A stretch of 64,000 bases of DNA from Bacteroidaceae bacterium (GTDB taxonomy: Bacteria; Bacteroidota; Bacteroidia; Bacteroidales; Bacteroidaceae), in contig CABIVS010000007.1 in the NCBI GenBank assembly GCA_902362375.1, positions 124,001 to 188,000 of the forward strand, in the 5' to 3' direction. Of this stretch, positions 53,383-63,780 are shown piece after piece; position 1 is the first letter of the stretch, and each line of letters starts with the position of its first letter. Below the pieces are notes generated by a model. It had not been told where the DNA came from, made no database searches, and was given only the letters and a program-made list of their open reading frames with translations. The position numbers and the translations under genes were made by a program.

Positions 53383-54147
53383 ATGGGAAAAATTATTGCT
53401 TTGGCCAATCAAAAGGGTGGTGTAGGAAAAACAACGACTACGATTAACCTCGCAGCTTCACTTGCTACACTGGAAAAAAAGGTACTCGTGATAGATGCCG
53501 ACCCGCAAGCTAATGCCTCTTCCGGTCTGGGAGTAGACATCAAGCAGTCGGAATGCACTATCTATGAGTGTATTATTGACAGAGCCAACGTACAGGACGC
53601 TATCCTTGACACGGAGATTGATTCTTTGAAAGTGATCTCTTCGCACATCAATCTTGTAGGGGCAGAGATTGAAATGCTGAACCTCCCAAACCGAGAAAAG
53701 ATACTGAAGGAAGTACTCACTCCTTTGAAGAAAGAATATGACTATATTCTGATAGACTGTTCTCCTTCATTAGGACTAATCACGATCAACGCCCTAACGG
53801 CAGCGGACTCGGTGATTATTCCCGTTCAAGCTGAATATTTCGCTCTTGAAGGTATCAGCAAACTATTGAATACCATTAAAATCATCAAGTCGAAACTGAA
53901 TCCGGCTTTAGAGATCGAAGGTTTCCTGCTGACGATGTATGATTCTCGTCTGCGTCAGGCTAATCAGATCTATGACGAAGTGAAACGGCATTTTCAAGAA
54001 CTGGTGTTCAATACCGTTGTTCAACGAAATGTAAAATTGAGCGAGGCTCCCAGCTACGGTGTTCCGACCATCCTTTACGATGCGGAATCTACCGGTGCCA
54101 AGAACCACTTGGCTCTTGCAAAAGAGATTATCAACCGAAATAAATAA
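53383..54147 (+). CDS. parA: Chromosome partitioning ATPase ParA (Soj)
   Basis: 254 residues. Deviant Walker A KGGVGKTT (10-17), Walker A' / B motifs VIDADPQANASSG and YILIDCSPSLG. Chromosomal ParA moves ParB-bound origin regions. parB follows 11 bases later. The 5' region (53092-53382) holds no gene and no parS-like palindrome that I could see. Confidence 0.95.
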   Translation: MGKIIALANQKGGVGKTTTTINLAASLATLEKKVLVIDADPQANASSGLGVDIKQSECTIYECIIDRANVQDAILDTEIDSLKVISSHINLVGAEIEMLNLPNREKILKEVLTPLKKEYDYILIDCSPSLGLITINALTAADSVIIPVQAEYFALEGISKLLNTIKIIKSKLNPALEIEGFLLTMYDSRLRQANQIYDEVKRHFQELVFNTVVQRNVKLSEAPSYGVPTILYDAESTGAKNHLALAKEIINRNK

Positions 54148-54158
54148 AAGAAGAAGAT

Positions 54159-55049
54159 ATGGCAACACAAAAAAGAAATGCATTAGGACGCGGTTTAGAC
54201 GCCTTGCTCTCAATGGATGATGTGAAAACCGAAGGGTCTTCTTCCATTAATGAAATAGAGCTGGCAAAGATTACTGTCAATCCTAACCAGCCCCGCCGTG
54301 AGTTTGACGAAACAGCGTTGCAGGAACTGGCTGATTCCATTGCGGAAATCGGTATCATCCAACCTATTACTTTACGCAAACTCTCGGACGATGAATATCA
54401 GATCATCGCGGGAGAACGTCGTTATCGCGCTTCACAAAGAGCAGGCTTGAAAACAATCCCTGCTTATATACGCACCGCCGACGACGAAAACATGATGGAA
54501 ATGGCGCTGATTGAAAATATCCAGCGTGAAGACCTGAATGCCGTAGAAATCGCACTTGCCTACCAGCATCTGCTCGATCAGTATGAACTGACACAGGAAC
54601 GTCTTAGCGAACGTATCGGAAAGAAAAGAACGACAATCGCCAACTACCTGCGTTTACTAAAATTGCCGGCTCCCATACAGATGGCCCTGCAAAACAAGCA
54701 GTTAGACATGGGACATGCCCGTGCGCTGATTTCATTAGGCGACCCGAAACTACAAGTTAAAATATTCGAAGAAATACAAGAGCACGGATATTCAGTCCGC
54801 AAAGTAGAAGAAATTGTTAAATCATTAAGCGAAGGAGAAGCGGTGAAAAGCGGTACGCGGAAAATAACACCGAAACGTGCCAAACTTCCCGAAGAGTTCA
54901 ACTTATTGAAGCAACAACTCTCTGGCTTTTTCAACACCAAGGTACAACTCACCTGCTCTGAAAAGGGAAAGGGAAAGATCAGTATTCCTTTCGGTAACGA
55001 GGAGGAACTGGAACGTATCATGGAAATCTTCGATACGCTAAAGAAGTAA
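54159..55049 (+). CDS. parB: Chromosome partitioning protein ParB (Spo0J)
   Basis: 296 residues. ALGRGLDALLS near the start, the CTP-binding GERRYRASQRAGLKTIPAY (about 87-105), the ENIQREDLNAVEIALAYQHL helix and the HTH LSERIGKKRTTIANYLRLLK, then a C-terminal dimerisation part. It loads onto parS and spreads as a CTP clamp. Its stop is directly followed by the ATG of the DUF5683 gene. Confidence 0.95.
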   Translation: MATQKRNALGRGLDALLSMDDVKTEGSSSINEIELAKITVNPNQPRREFDETALQELADSIAEIGIIQPITLRKLSDDEYQIIAGERRYRASQRAGLKTIPAYIRTADDENMMEMALIENIQREDLNAVEIALAYQHLLDQYELTQERLSERIGKKRTTIANYLRLLKLPAPIQMALQNKQLDMGHARALISLGDPKLQVKIFEEIQEHGYSVRKVEEIVKSLSEGEAVKSGTRKITPKRAKLPEEFNLLKQQLSGFFNTKVQLTCSEKGKGKISIPFGNEEELERIMEIFDTLKK

Positions 55050-55937
55050 ATGACAAGAAAAAGTAAGAAATACCAGTTACTAGTCAGCGCCCTGCTTCTC
55101 TGTTTTTTACAGGTGGCAGGGATTGATGTGTATGCACAGTCCACTGTTACTCCAGTACGGAAAGATACAACAATCATACAGCGTGAAGCACCGAAAGCCC
55201 GTGCACGAAGGCATCGCGAACCGATTGCACAGGATTCGACAAGACAGGATTCTATCCGGATCATACCCTCCAAAGAACTTCCGGCCATCGACAGCTTGTC
55301 AGCTGCCAAGATACAGATAGCAGACAGTCTGGACGCAGCCAACAAGAAAGAGCTGAAAAAGATAGAACAGCCGTCATCGATTGTTGTAAAGACCGACAGT
55401 GTACCGCCAACGACTCAAGATATTAACAAGAAGATATTTATCCCGAATCCGACCAAAGCTACCTGGTTGGCAGTCGTATTCCCCGGTGGAGGACAAATTT
55501 ACAATCGTAAATACTGGAAACTACCTATTATATATGGAGGGTTTGCAGGTTGTGCCTACGCGTTAAGCTGGAACGGCAAGATGTACAAAGACTATTCGCA
55601 AGCCTATCTGGACATCATGGACAGCAATCCGAACACCAAAAGTTACGAGGATTTGTTGCCCCCGAACTCCACTTATAATGAAGAGCAGCTGAAAAACACC
55701 TTAAAAAGAAGAAAAGATATGTTCCGTCGTTATCGGGACCTTAGTATATTTGCATTTATCGGAGTTTACCTGATCTCTATCATCGACGCTTATGTAGATG
55801 CGGAGTTATCCAACTTCGATATAACCCCCGACTTGAGTATGAAAGTAGAGCCGGCCGTTATTGATAATAACAACCAGTTCCGCTCCAACAGCTTTAAAAA
55901 CAAGTCGGTTGGCCTGCAATGCGTATTACGATTTTAA
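55050..55937 (+). CDS. DUF5683 membrane protein
   Basis: 295 residues. Signal peptide or anchor at about 8-27 (LLVSALLLCFLQVAGIDVYA), a low-complexity linker rich in charged residues and Ser (30-120), then the DUF5683 core from about 128 with ATWLAVVFPGGGQIYNRKYW and two membrane helices (about 160-175 and 230-250). The family is nearly always next to parB and a lytic transglycosylase in Bacteroidetes. Function unknown; the position suggests a link between chromosome segregation and the envelope. It starts with zero spacing after parB. Confidence 0.9.
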   Translation: MTRKSKKYQLLVSALLLCFLQVAGIDVYAQSTVTPVRKDTTIIQREAPKARARRHREPIAQDSTRQDSIRIIPSKELPAIDSLSAAKIQIADSLDAANKKELKKIEQPSSIVVKTDSVPPTTQDINKKIFIPNPTKATWLAVVFPGGGQIYNRKYWKLPIIYGGFAGCAYALSWNGKMYKDYSQAYLDIMDSNPNTKSYEDLLPPNSTYNEEQLKNTLKRRKDMFRRYRDLSIFAFIGVYLISIIDAYVDAELSNFDITPDLSMKVEPAVIDNNNQFRSNSFKNKSVGLQCVLRF

Positions 55938-55970
55938 AAACACAATTTAGATTGATCTTATTATTGAAGC

Positions 55971-57266
55971 ATGAAGAAATTAGTTAGCTATTGTTCGATT
56001 ATTTTTCTTTTACTAGTGGCCACGTCGCAGGTAAAAGCGCAAAGTGTAGATGTAGTGATTCGTGAAAATGGAACTGAACGCAAAGAAAGCATCGACCTGC
56101 CTAAAAGTATGACTTATCCACTTGACAGTCTGTTGAATGACTGGAAAGCTAAAAATTATATTGATTTAGGCAAGGATTGCAGTACGGCTGAAATCAATCC
56201 TTTATTCAGTGACTCTGTCTATATCGACCGCTTGTCACGCATCCCGGCCATCATGGAAATGCCTTATAATGATATTATCCGCAAATTCATCGATATGTAT
56301 GCAGGACGCTTGCGCAATCAGGTTTCTTTCATGCTAAGTGCCTGCAACTTCTATATGCCTATTTTTGAAGAAGCACTGGATGCATACGGACTTCCACTGG
56401 AACTAAGATATCTGCCGATTATCGAATCTGCGTTGAACCCATCAGCCGTATCACGTGCAGGTGCTTCCGGTCTGTGGCAATTTATGATTGGTACAGGTAA
56501 GATTTATGGTTTGGAATCAAACAGCCTGGTAGATGAACGTCGTGACCCGATTAAAGCAACTTGGGCTGCCGCTCGTTATCTCAAAGAAATGTATGATATC
56601 TATGGAGACTGGAATCTGGTAATTGCTGCTTATAACTGTGGGCCCGGTACAATCAATAAGGCAATCCGCCGTGCCAATGGCGAAACTGATTATTGGAAAA
56701 TCTACAATTACCTGCCTAAAGAAACGCGTGGTTATGTGCCTGCCTTTATCGCTGCCAACTACGTGATGACTTACTACTGCGACCACAATATCTGCCCGAT
56801 GGAAACCAATATTCCGGCAAGTACTGACACAGTGCAAGTAAACCAAAATCTGCACTTCGAACAAATCGCTGACCTTTGTAATGTACCTCTGGATCAGATC
56901 AAGAGTTTGAATCCGCAATATAAGAAGCAAATGATTCCGGGTGACAGCAAACCTTATACGCTAAGACTCCCTATCGACGCGATCAGTACTTTTATCGATA
57001 AGCAAGATACGATTTATGCACATCGTGCCGATGAGTTGTTCCGCAACCGCAAAACCGTTGCTGTAAAGGATATTACACCTGCAACCCGTAAAACGACAAC
57101 AGCAGTTGCCGGTAAGGGGAAACTGACCTATTACACAATAAAAAGTGGAGACACTTTATCCACTATCGCCGGAAAGTATGGCGTCACAATCAAGGATATA
57201 CAAAGGTGGAATGGAATGTCTAACACTAAAATTGCAGCAGGAAAACGATTGAAAATATACAAATAA
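55971..57266 (+). CDS. Lytic transglycosylase (MltD-like) with LysM domain
   Basis: 431 residues. Sec signal peptide (about 1-24), then the SLT domain with IESALNPSAVSRAGASGLWQ (catalytic Glu about 152) and YNCGPGTINKAIRRANGETD, and one clear LysM repeat at the C-terminus (about 385-430, YTIKSGDTLSTIAGKYGVT). It cleaves peptidoglycan glycan strands in the periplasm. It lies 33 bases after the DUF5683 gene. Confidence 0.93.
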   Translation: MKKLVSYCSIIFLLLVATSQVKAQSVDVVIRENGTERKESIDLPKSMTYPLDSLLNDWKAKNYIDLGKDCSTAEINPLFSDSVYIDRLSRIPAIMEMPYNDIIRKFIDMYAGRLRNQVSFMLSACNFYMPIFEEALDAYGLPLELRYLPIIESALNPSAVSRAGASGLWQFMIGTGKIYGLESNSLVDERRDPIKATWAAARYLKEMYDIYGDWNLVIAAYNCGPGTINKAIRRANGETDYWKIYNYLPKETRGYVPAFIAANYVMTYYCDHNICPMETNIPASTDTVQVNQNLHFEQIADLCNVPLDQIKSLNPQYKKQMIPGDSKPYTLRLPIDAISTFIDKQDTIYAHRADELFRNRKTVAVKDITPATRKTTTAVAGKGKLTYYTIKSGDTLSTIAGKYGVTIKDIQRWNGMSNTKIAAGKRLKIYK

Positions 57267-57277
57267 ATAACTTCCTG

Positions 57278-57308
57278 CTTGCATCGTTCGGAAATTTGCT
57301 TATTTTTG
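57278..57308 (+). promoter_or_regulatory. Promoter of relA/spoT
   Basis: CTTG at 57278-57281 as -33-like element, 19-base spacer, perfect -7 box TATTTTTG at 57301-57308, 30 bases before the ATG. Confidence 0.65.
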
Positions 57309-57338
57309 CAGAACTAAGCAAGTGAAAGGATAACAATT

Positions 57339-59579
57339 ATGGATAATCTGGCCCCCAAAGAAATAGCTGACGAAGAGATGATTAATCAGGCGTTCCACGA
57401 ACTACTGAATGACTATCTCAATACTAAACATCGCAAAAAAGTTGAAATCATTACGAAAGCTTTCAACTTTGCCAATCAGGCGCATAAAGGAATCAAACGC
57501 CGTTCGGGTGAACCTTATATTATGCACCCGATTGCCGTTGCCAGCATTGTATGCAATGAAATAGGTCTCGGTTCCACTTCTATTTGTGCAGCCTTGCTGC
57601 ATGATGTGGTAGAGGACACTGATTACACAGTGGAAGACATCGAGAATATCTTTGGTCCGAAGATTGCCCAGATTGTGGACGGACTGACTAAAATATCCGG
57701 TGGAATCTTCGGTGACCGTGCTTCGGCACAGGCAGAGAACTTCAAGAAGTTACTGCTCACCATGTCGAATGATATCCGGGTCATTCTTATCAAGATAGCG
57801 GACCGTTTGCATAACATGCGTACTCTTGGCTCCATGTTACCCAACAAGCAATATAAGATTGCAGGCGAAACGCTTTACATCTATGCTCCACTTGCCAACC
57901 GTTTGGGGCTCTATAAGATAAAAACGGAGCTTGAGAATCTAAGCTTCAAATATGAACATCCCGAAGAATATGCGGAAATAGAAGAGAAGTTGAATGCTAC
58001 TGCCGCTGAACGTGACAAGGTCTTCAACGACTTCACAGCCCCGATCCGTACCCAACTGGATAAGATGGGATTGAAATACCGGATACTTGCCCGTGTAAAA
58101 TCAATCTATTCCATCTGGAACAAGATGCAGACCAAGCATGTTCCTTTCGAAGAAATATACGATTTACTGGCTGTTCGAATCATCTTCGAACCACGCAATG
58201 AAGAAGAAGAACTCAACGACTGTTTCGATATCTACGTTTCTATTTCCAAGATATACAAACCCCATCCGGACCGTTTGCGCGACTGGGTCAGCCATCCTAA
58301 AGCTAATGGTTATCAGGCATTGCACGTCACTCTGATGGGTAACAACGGACAATGGATTGAAGTCCAGATTCGTAGTGAACGGATGAACGACGTTGCCGAA
58401 CAAGGTTTCGCAGCCCACTGGAAATACAAAGAAGGAGGAGGTAGCGAGGATGAAGGCGAATTAGAAAAATGGTTGAGAACGATTAAGGAGATATTAGATG
58501 ATCCGCAACCGGATGCCATCGACTTTCTGGATACCATTAAGCTAAATTTATTTGCTTCCGAAATATTCGTGTTCACTCCTAAAGGCGAACTGAAGACTAT
58601 GCCGCAGAACTCTACGGCTCTCGACTTCGCATTTTCCCTGCACACGGATATTGGTAGCCATTGTATTGGCGCTAAAGTCAATCATAAATTAGTGCCGTTG
58701 AGCCACAAATTGCAAAGTGGTGACCAAGTTGAAATCCTGACTTCAAAATCGCAACGCGTACAACCGCAATGGGAAGTTTTTGCAACCACTGCCCGTGCCC
58801 GTGCCAAGATAGCAGCCATTCTCCGCAAAGAGCGTAAAGCAAATCAGAAGATAGGAGAAGAAATCCTTAGTGAGTTTCTGAAAAAGGAGGAAGTCCGTCC
58901 GGAAGAAGCTGTTATCGAAAAGCTACGCAAACTGCATAATGCCAAGAATGAGGAAGAGTTGCTGGCTGCCATTGGTAGTAAAGCAATCGTTCTGGGAGAA
59001 GCAGACAAGAATGAACTGAAAGAAAAGCAAACCAGTAACTGGAAGAAATATCTGACATTCTCTTTCGGCAATAGCAAAGAGAAGCAGGAAGAGAAAGAAC
59101 CGCAGGAAAAAGAAAAAATCAACCCGAAAGAGGTGCTCAAACTGACGGAAGAAAGTTTGCAGAAGAAATATATCATGGCCGAATGTTGCCATCCTATTCC
59201 CGGTGACGATGTATTGGGATATGTGGATGAAAACGACCGGATCATTATTCACAAGCGCCAATGCCCTGTTGCCGCCAAATTGAAGAGCAGCTATGGCAAC
59301 CGCATATTAGCGACCGAATGGGATACACATAAAGAACTGTCTTTCCTGGTATATATATATATAAAAGGTATAGACAACATGGGACTTTTGAATGAAGTCA
59401 CCCAGGTCATCTCCAGACAGCTCAATGTAAATATCCGTAAGCTGACCATCGAAACCGAAGATGGCATCTTTGAAGGAAAAATCCAGTTGTGGGTACATGA
59501 TGTGGATGATGTAAAAACTATCTGCAACAATCTGAAGAAAATACAGAATATCAAACAGGTGAGCCGTGTAGAGGAATAG
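57339..59579 (+). CDS. RelA/SpoT family (p)ppGpp synthetase/hydrolase
   Basis: 746 residues. HD hydrolase domain with LLHDVVEDT (His-Asp about 87-88) and IADRLHNMRT, synthetase domain (about 235-345) with RVKSIYSIWNKM and YDLLAVRIIF, TGS domain (about 405-465) and a C-terminal ACT domain (about 670-745). Both catalytic domains look intact, so it is probably bifunctional (Rel/SpoT type). It governs the stringent response. It has its own promoter and is convergent with the MerR gene. Confidence 0.96.
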   Translation: MDNLAPKEIADEEMINQAFHELLNDYLNTKHRKKVEIITKAFNFANQAHKGIKRRSGEPYIMHPIAVASIVCNEIGLGSTSICAALLHDVVEDTDYTVEDIENIFGPKIAQIVDGLTKISGGIFGDRASAQAENFKKLLLTMSNDIRVILIKIADRLHNMRTLGSMLPNKQYKIAGETLYIYAPLANRLGLYKIKTELENLSFKYEHPEEYAEIEEKLNATAAERDKVFNDFTAPIRTQLDKMGLKYRILARVKSIYSIWNKMQTKHVPFEEIYDLLAVRIIFEPRNEEEELNDCFDIYVSISKIYKPHPDRLRDWVSHPKANGYQALHVTLMGNNGQWIEVQIRSERMNDVAEQGFAAHWKYKEGGGSEDEGELEKWLRTIKEILDDPQPDAIDFLDTIKLNLFASEIFVFTPKGELKTMPQNSTALDFAFSLHTDIGSHCIGAKVNHKLVPLSHKLQSGDQVEILTSKSQRVQPQWEVFATTARARAKIAAILRKERKANQKIGEEILSEFLKKEEVRPEEAVIEKLRKLHNAKNEEELLAAIGSKAIVLGEADKNELKEKQTSNWKKYLTFSFGNSKEKQEEKEPQEKEKINPKEVLKLTEESLQKKYIMAECCHPIPGDDVLGYVDENDRIIIHKRQCPVAAKLKSSYGNRILATEWDTHKELSFLVYIYIKGIDNMGLLNEVTQVISRQLNVNIRKLTIETEDGIFEGKIQLWVHDVDDVKTICNNLKKIQNIKQVSRVEE

Positions 59580-59586
59580 CTTTCAT

Positions 59587-59931
59587 TTATTCCCGCCCAT
59601 CCAGTTCGCGTTTAATGGCCAAAAGCTCTTCTTTGATCGCTTTCAGCTTATTAACGATCTCATAATTACGAACTGTAGCTTCTTTATTATCCTTCAAACG
59701 TTGCCGGGCACCGGGAAGTGTCATCCCTTTCTCTTTGACCAAATGATAGATAAGTCCGATCGTTTCTACGTCTTCCTTACGATACTGACGTATTCCTCTT
59801 CCTGCTGTCTTAGGCGAGATTTGCGGAAATTCCTTTTCCCAAAAGCGGAGTAACGACGGATTGACTCCAAACATATCGGCAACCTCTCCTATTGAATAAT
59901 ATAGCTTCAATTCTTTATCTGTATTAAGCAT
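59587..59931 (-). CDS. MerR family transcriptional regulator
   Basis: 114 residues. MerR-type winged helix: YYSIGEVADMFGVNPSLLRF (about 10-29) and RGIRQYRKEDVETIGLIYHL, then a short coiled-coil dimerisation helix. No cysteine-rich effector domain, so the ligand is unknown. It follows the M23 peptidase gene by 20 bases on the same strand, probably in one transcript. Confidence 0.93.
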   Translation of the reverse strand: MLNTDKELKLYYSIGEVADMFGVNPSLLRFWEKEFPQISPKTAGRGIRQYRKEDVETIGLIYHLVKEKGMTLPGARQRLKDNKEATVRNYEIVNKLKAIKEELLAIKRELDGRE

Positions 59932-59951
59932 AGCACTCCTGTTTAAAGATT

Positions 59952-60920
59952 TTAATCAAATACTTTACCATGATTGGCTGCCAGCTGAATCATCCTTTCA
60001 TAATCTTCGGCACTCAAGTCCATGAAATAATAATTGACCGGATTCACGACCTGTCCTTTCACATGCACTTCGTAATGCAAATGCGGACCGGTACTCTTTC
60101 CTGTACTCCCCACTTTTCCGATAATCTCACCACGCACTACTTTCTTTCCGACTTTCGTATTAAATCCTTGCAAGTGAGCATATCGAGTGAGATATCCGAA
60201 ACCATGATCGATTTCGATGGTATTCCCATATCCGGTCTCCCATCCTACTTTCACTACAGTTCCGTTTCCGGTAGCATATACATCTGTTCCCGGATGAGCA
60301 GAGAAGTCCATACCTGCATGAAACTTTGTCGTACCGTAAATAGGGTCGATACGTGTACCATAACCGGATGCTGTCTGACGAAGATCTTTATTCGAAATAG
60401 GCTGGATAGCCGGAATACATTTCAACATCTCATCATGGTTTTTACACATATCAATCACATCGTCGAAAGATTTCGACTGAATATACAGTCTTTTGGAGAG
60501 CACATCCAGTTTTTGAGTCGTATTCACTACCAACTTAGAATTCGCCAAATCCATCAGTTCTTCGTAACGGTTCGTCCCGCCATAACCAGCTTGGCGGATA
60601 GCCGGAGAAACAGGATCGGCCTGCAAAATCACCCGGTACAAATTATCGTCACGCTGCTGGATATCCTGAAGTACTCCCATAGCGTCGTCCAGACGACGGG
60701 AAAGTACATTATACTGTGCCAAAAGACGGCTGTTCTCAATTCTTAATTCTTTCTCCGATGGAGAGCCAAAAATCAGAAGCAATACAATAAAGCAACCTGC
60801 TCCCAACCCCATTCCATAGAAAAGCCGGCGCAGGATACTAAGCGCACGCTGCCGTACGGTAGGGTAAATTCGATCATAAGTCTGGGTCTTTGAATTATAG
60901 ATGTAGTATACTTTGCGCAT
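59952..60920 (-). CDS. M23 family metallopeptidase, membrane-anchored
   Basis: 322 residues from the ATG at 60920; the frame is open further to 61040, but that part covers the promoter and overlaps alaS. A membrane anchor lies at about 30-52 (GMGLGAGCFIVLLLIFG), followed by a coiled coil (55-130). The M23 domain has KFHAGMDFSAHPGTDV (His and Asp, about 199-210) and HLHYEVHVKG (about 278). Such proteins cut peptide cross-links or activate other peptidoglycan enzymes. It is divergent from alaS. Confidence 0.93.
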   Translation of the reverse strand: MRKVYYIYNSKTQTYDRIYPTVRQRALSILRRLFYGMGLGAGCFIVLLLIFGSPSEKELRIENSRLLAQYNVLSRRLDDAMGVLQDIQQRDDNLYRVILQADPVSPAIRQAGYGGTNRYEELMDLANSKLVVNTTQKLDVLSKRLYIQSKSFDDVIDMCKNHDEMLKCIPAIQPISNKDLRQTASGYGTRIDPIYGTTKFHAGMDFSAHPGTDVYATGNGTVVKVGWETGYGNTIEIDHGFGYLTRYAHLQGFNTKVGKKVVRGEIIGKVGSTGKSTGPHLHYEVHVKGQVVNPVNYYFMDLSAEDYERMIQLAANHGKVFD

Positions 60921-60951
60921 CTTTTTGGAAATATTTCGCTTGTTAATACGG

Positions 60952-60979
60952 CAAAAGTAATAAAAACAAGCTATCTTTG
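60952..60979. promoter_or_regulatory. Back-to-back promoter boxes for the M23 gene and alaS
   Basis: Minus-strand TACTTTTG (60952-60959) faces the M23 gene; plus-strand TATCTTTG (60972-60979) faces alaS. Both match TAnnTTTG. No good TTTG -33 elements at normal spacing. Confidence 0.55.
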
Positions 60980-61027
60980 CACAGTTTTTTGAGAATATTA
61001 ACCTCAACGATAGATATATAGAAGAAT

Positions 61028-63646
61028 ATGTTGACTGCAAAAGAGATCAGAGATTCATTCAAGAATTTCTTTGAGTCGAAAGGACACCACATCGTCCCCT
61101 CGGCTCCGATGGTGATTAAAGATGACCCTACCCTGATGTTTACGAACGCGGGGATGAACCAGTTTAAAGATATTATTTTGGGTAACCACCCGGCGAAATA
61201 CCAAAGAGTCGCGGACTCGCAGAAATGTTTGCGCGTTAGCGGAAAACATAATGACCTGGAAGAAGTTGGACACGACACCTACCACCACACCATGTTTGAA
61301 ATGCTTGGGAACTGGTCGTTTGGCGATTACTTCAAGAAAGAAGCAATCAACTGGGCGTGGGAATATCTGGTAGAGGTCTTGAAACTGAATCCGGAACATC
61401 TCTATGCAACCGTATTTGAAGGAAGTCCCGAAGAAGGATTGAGCCGTGACGACGAAGCTGCTTCTTACTGGGAACAGTTCTTGCCAAAAGATCACATCAT
61501 CAACGGTAACAAACACGATAACTTCTGGGAAATGGGTGATACAGGACCTTGCGGACCTTGTTCCGAAATCCATATCGACCTTCGTCCTGCAGAAGAACGT
61601 GCCAAGATCTCCGGTCGCGACCTCGTGAACCACGATCATCCACAGGTGATTGAGATCTGGAATCTCGTATTCATGCAATACAACCGCAAAGCAGATGGCA
61701 GCCTTGAGCCGCTTCCAGCCAAGGTTATTGACACCGGCATGGGATTCGAACGTCTTTGTATGGCTTTACAAGGAAAAACATCCAACTACGACACAGATGT
61801 ATTCCAGCCAATACTAAAAGCTATTGCAGCCATGTCGGGTACAGAATACGGAAAAGACAAGCAGCAGGACATCGCCATGCGTGTAATTGCCGACCATATC
61901 CGTACCATTGCATTCTCTATCACAGACGGTCAGTTGCCTTCTAATGCGAAAGCAGGTTATGTGATCCGCCGTATCCTTCGCCGTGCCGTTCGTTACGGAT
62001 ATACTTTCCTCGGACAGAAACAGGCATTTATGTATAAGTTGCTTCCTGTATTGATTGATAACATGGGAGAAGCTTATCCTGAACTGGTTGCACAAAAAAC
62101 ACTGATTGAAAAAGTAATCAAGGAAGAAGAAGAATCATTCCTCCGCACACTGGAAACAGGTATCCGCTTACTGGACAAGACCATGGAAGATACCAAAGCC
62201 AGCGGAAAAACAGAAATCAGCGGTAAGGATGCCTTTACTTTATATGATACATTCGGTTTCCCACTCGACTTGACAGAACTGATTCTCCGTGAAAACGAAA
62301 TGACTGTCAACATTGAAGAGTTCAATGAAGAAATGCAGCAACAGAAACAGCGTGCACGTAATGCTGCCGCTATCGAGACTGGTGACTGGATTGTGCTGAA
62401 AGAAGGTACGACCGAATTCGTTGGTTACGATTACACTGAATACGAAGCTTCTATCCTTCGTTATCGCCAGATCAAACAAAAGAACCAAACATTGTATCAG
62501 ATTGTACTTGACTATACTCCATTCTATGCAGAAAGTGGTGGCCAGGTCGGTGATACCGGCGTATTGGTAAGCGAATTCGAAACGATTGAAGTGATCGATA
62601 CCAAGAAAGAAAACAATCTCCCGATACATATTACCAAAAAGTTACCCGAACATCCGGAAGCTCCGATGATGGCTTGTGTAGACACTGACAAACGTGCTGC
62701 CTGCGCAGCCAATCACTCGGCGACTCACTTGTTGGATGCTGCTTTGCGTGAAGTGTTGGGTGAACACATCGAACAGAAAGGTTCATTGGTTACACCGGAT
62801 TCATTACGTTTCGACTTCTCTCACTTCCAGAAAGTGACCGATGAAGAAATCCGTAAGGTAGAGCATATCGTCAATGCGAGAGTTCGTGCCAATATTCCTT
62901 TGAAAGAATACCGCAACATTCCTATCGAGGAAGCTAAAGAATTGGGGGCTATCGCTCTCTTTGGTGAAAAGTATGGTGACAAAGTACGCGTGATCCAGTT
63001 CGGTTCTTCTATTGAATTCTGTGGAGGTACACACGTAGCTGCAACCGGAAATATCGGTATGGTGAAAATCATGTCGGAAAGTTCTGTTGCTGCCGGTGTT
63101 CGTCGTATCGAAGCCTATACCGGAGCGCGTGTAGAAGAATTGCTGGATACAGTGCAAGATACACTTAGTGATTTGAAAGCTCTTTTCAACAATGCTCCTG
63201 ATTTGGGTATTGCAATCCGCAAATATCTGGATGAAAATGCAGGATTGAAGAAGCAGGTAGAAGACTTCATGAAAGAAAAAGAAGCAGCTCTGAAGGAAAG
63301 ACTGTTGAAGAATATACAGGAAATTCACGGCATCAAAGTGGTTAAGTTCTGTGCTCCGCTACCGGCAGAAGTAGTGAAGAATATAGCTTTCCAACTTCGT
63401 GGCGAAATTACAGAAAACCTGTTCTTCGTTGCCGGAAGTATAGACAACGGTAAACCGATGCTGACAGTCATGCTTAGCGACAACCTGGTTGCGGGTGGTC
63501 TGAAAGCCGGTAATCTGGTGAAAGAAGCTGCCAAGTTGATTCAAGGTGGCGGCGGTGGCCAACCTCACTTTGCAACCGCAGGAGGTAAAAACACTGACGG
63601 CCTACCGGCAGCTGTTGAAAAAGTACTGGAGCTAGCAGGAATCTAA
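61028..63646 (+). CDS. alaS: Alanyl-tRNA synthetase
   Basis: 872 residues, the full-length bacterial form. Class II motifs at the N-terminus ([20 protein letters not shown]), the GTGFERL-like GMGFERL motif, the editing-domain zinc ligands NHSATH (His about 563 and 567) and FCGGTH (Cys and His about 664-670), and the C-Ala domain with [14 protein letters not shown]. It charges tRNA-Ala and clears mischarged Ser/Gly. It is followed by a weak hairpin (63660-63685). Confidence 0.97.
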   Translation: MLTAKEIRDSFKNFFESKGHHIVPSAPMVIKDDPTLMFTNAGMNQFKDIILGNHPAKYQRVADSQKCLRVSGKHNDLEEVGHDTYHHTMFEMLGNWSFGDYFKKEAINWAWEYLVEVLKLNPEHLYATVFEGSPEEGLSRDDEAASYWEQFLPKDHIINGNKHDNFWEMGDTGPCGPCSEIHIDLRPAEERAKISGRDLVNHDHPQVIEIWNLVFMQYNRKADGSLEPLPAKVIDTGMGFERLCMALQGKTSNYDTDVFQPILKAIAAMSGTEYGKDKQQDIAMRVIADHIRTIAFSITDGQLPSNAKAGYVIRRILRRAVRYGYTFLGQKQAFMYKLLPVLIDNMGEAYPELVAQKTLIEKVIKEEEESFLRTLETGIRLLDKTMEDTKASGKTEISGKDAFTLYDTFGFPLDLTELILRENEMTVNIEEFNEEMQQQKQRARNAAAIETGDWIVLKEGTTEFVGYDYTEYEASILRYRQIKQKNQTLYQIVLDYTPFYAESGGQVGDTGVLVSEFETIEVIDTKKENNLPIHITKKLPEHPEAPMMACVDTDKRAACAANHSATHLLDAALREVLGEHIEQKGSLVTPDSLRFDFSHFQKVTDEEIRKVEHIVNARVRANIPLKEYRNIPIEEAKELGAIALFGEKYGDKVRVIQFGSSIEFCGGTHVAATGNIGMVKIMSESSVAAGVRRIEAYTGARVEELLDTVQDTLSDLKALFNNAPDLGIAIRKYLDENAGLKKQVEDFMKEKEAALKERLLKNIQEIHGIKVVKFCAPLPAEVVKNIAFQLRGEITENLFFVAGSIDNGKPMLTVMLSDNLVAGGLKAGNLVKEAAKLIQGGGGGQPHFATAGGKNTDGLPAAVEKVLELAGI

Positions 63647-63707
63647 AAGTAAATAAAAAGGGCCTGATAAGAAGATAACAGGCTCACTTTACATAAAGAT
63701 TTAAAAT

Positions 63708-63777
63708 TAGGCGCGGATTACGCGGATTTCACGGTTTAAAGAATAAAAATCCGTGTGATCCGTGTAATCCGCGCCTA
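63708..63777. repeat. Large imperfect palindrome of GCGGATTAC words
   Basis: Left arm 63708-63734 and right arm 63751-63777 are 27 bases each and pair with three mismatches around a 16-base AT loop. The arms are built of the repeated word (CG/CAC)GGATTAC/T. The palindrome follows alaS and could act as a terminator or processing signal, but there is no T-run at its 3' end on either strand. Confidence 0.8.
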
Positions 63778-63780
63778 AAT

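Noticed and set aside
60921..61040. Extended N-terminus of the M23 peptidase
   Set aside because: It would run through both promoter boxes and into the alaS start; the ATG at 60920 is followed by normal M23-anchor sequence.
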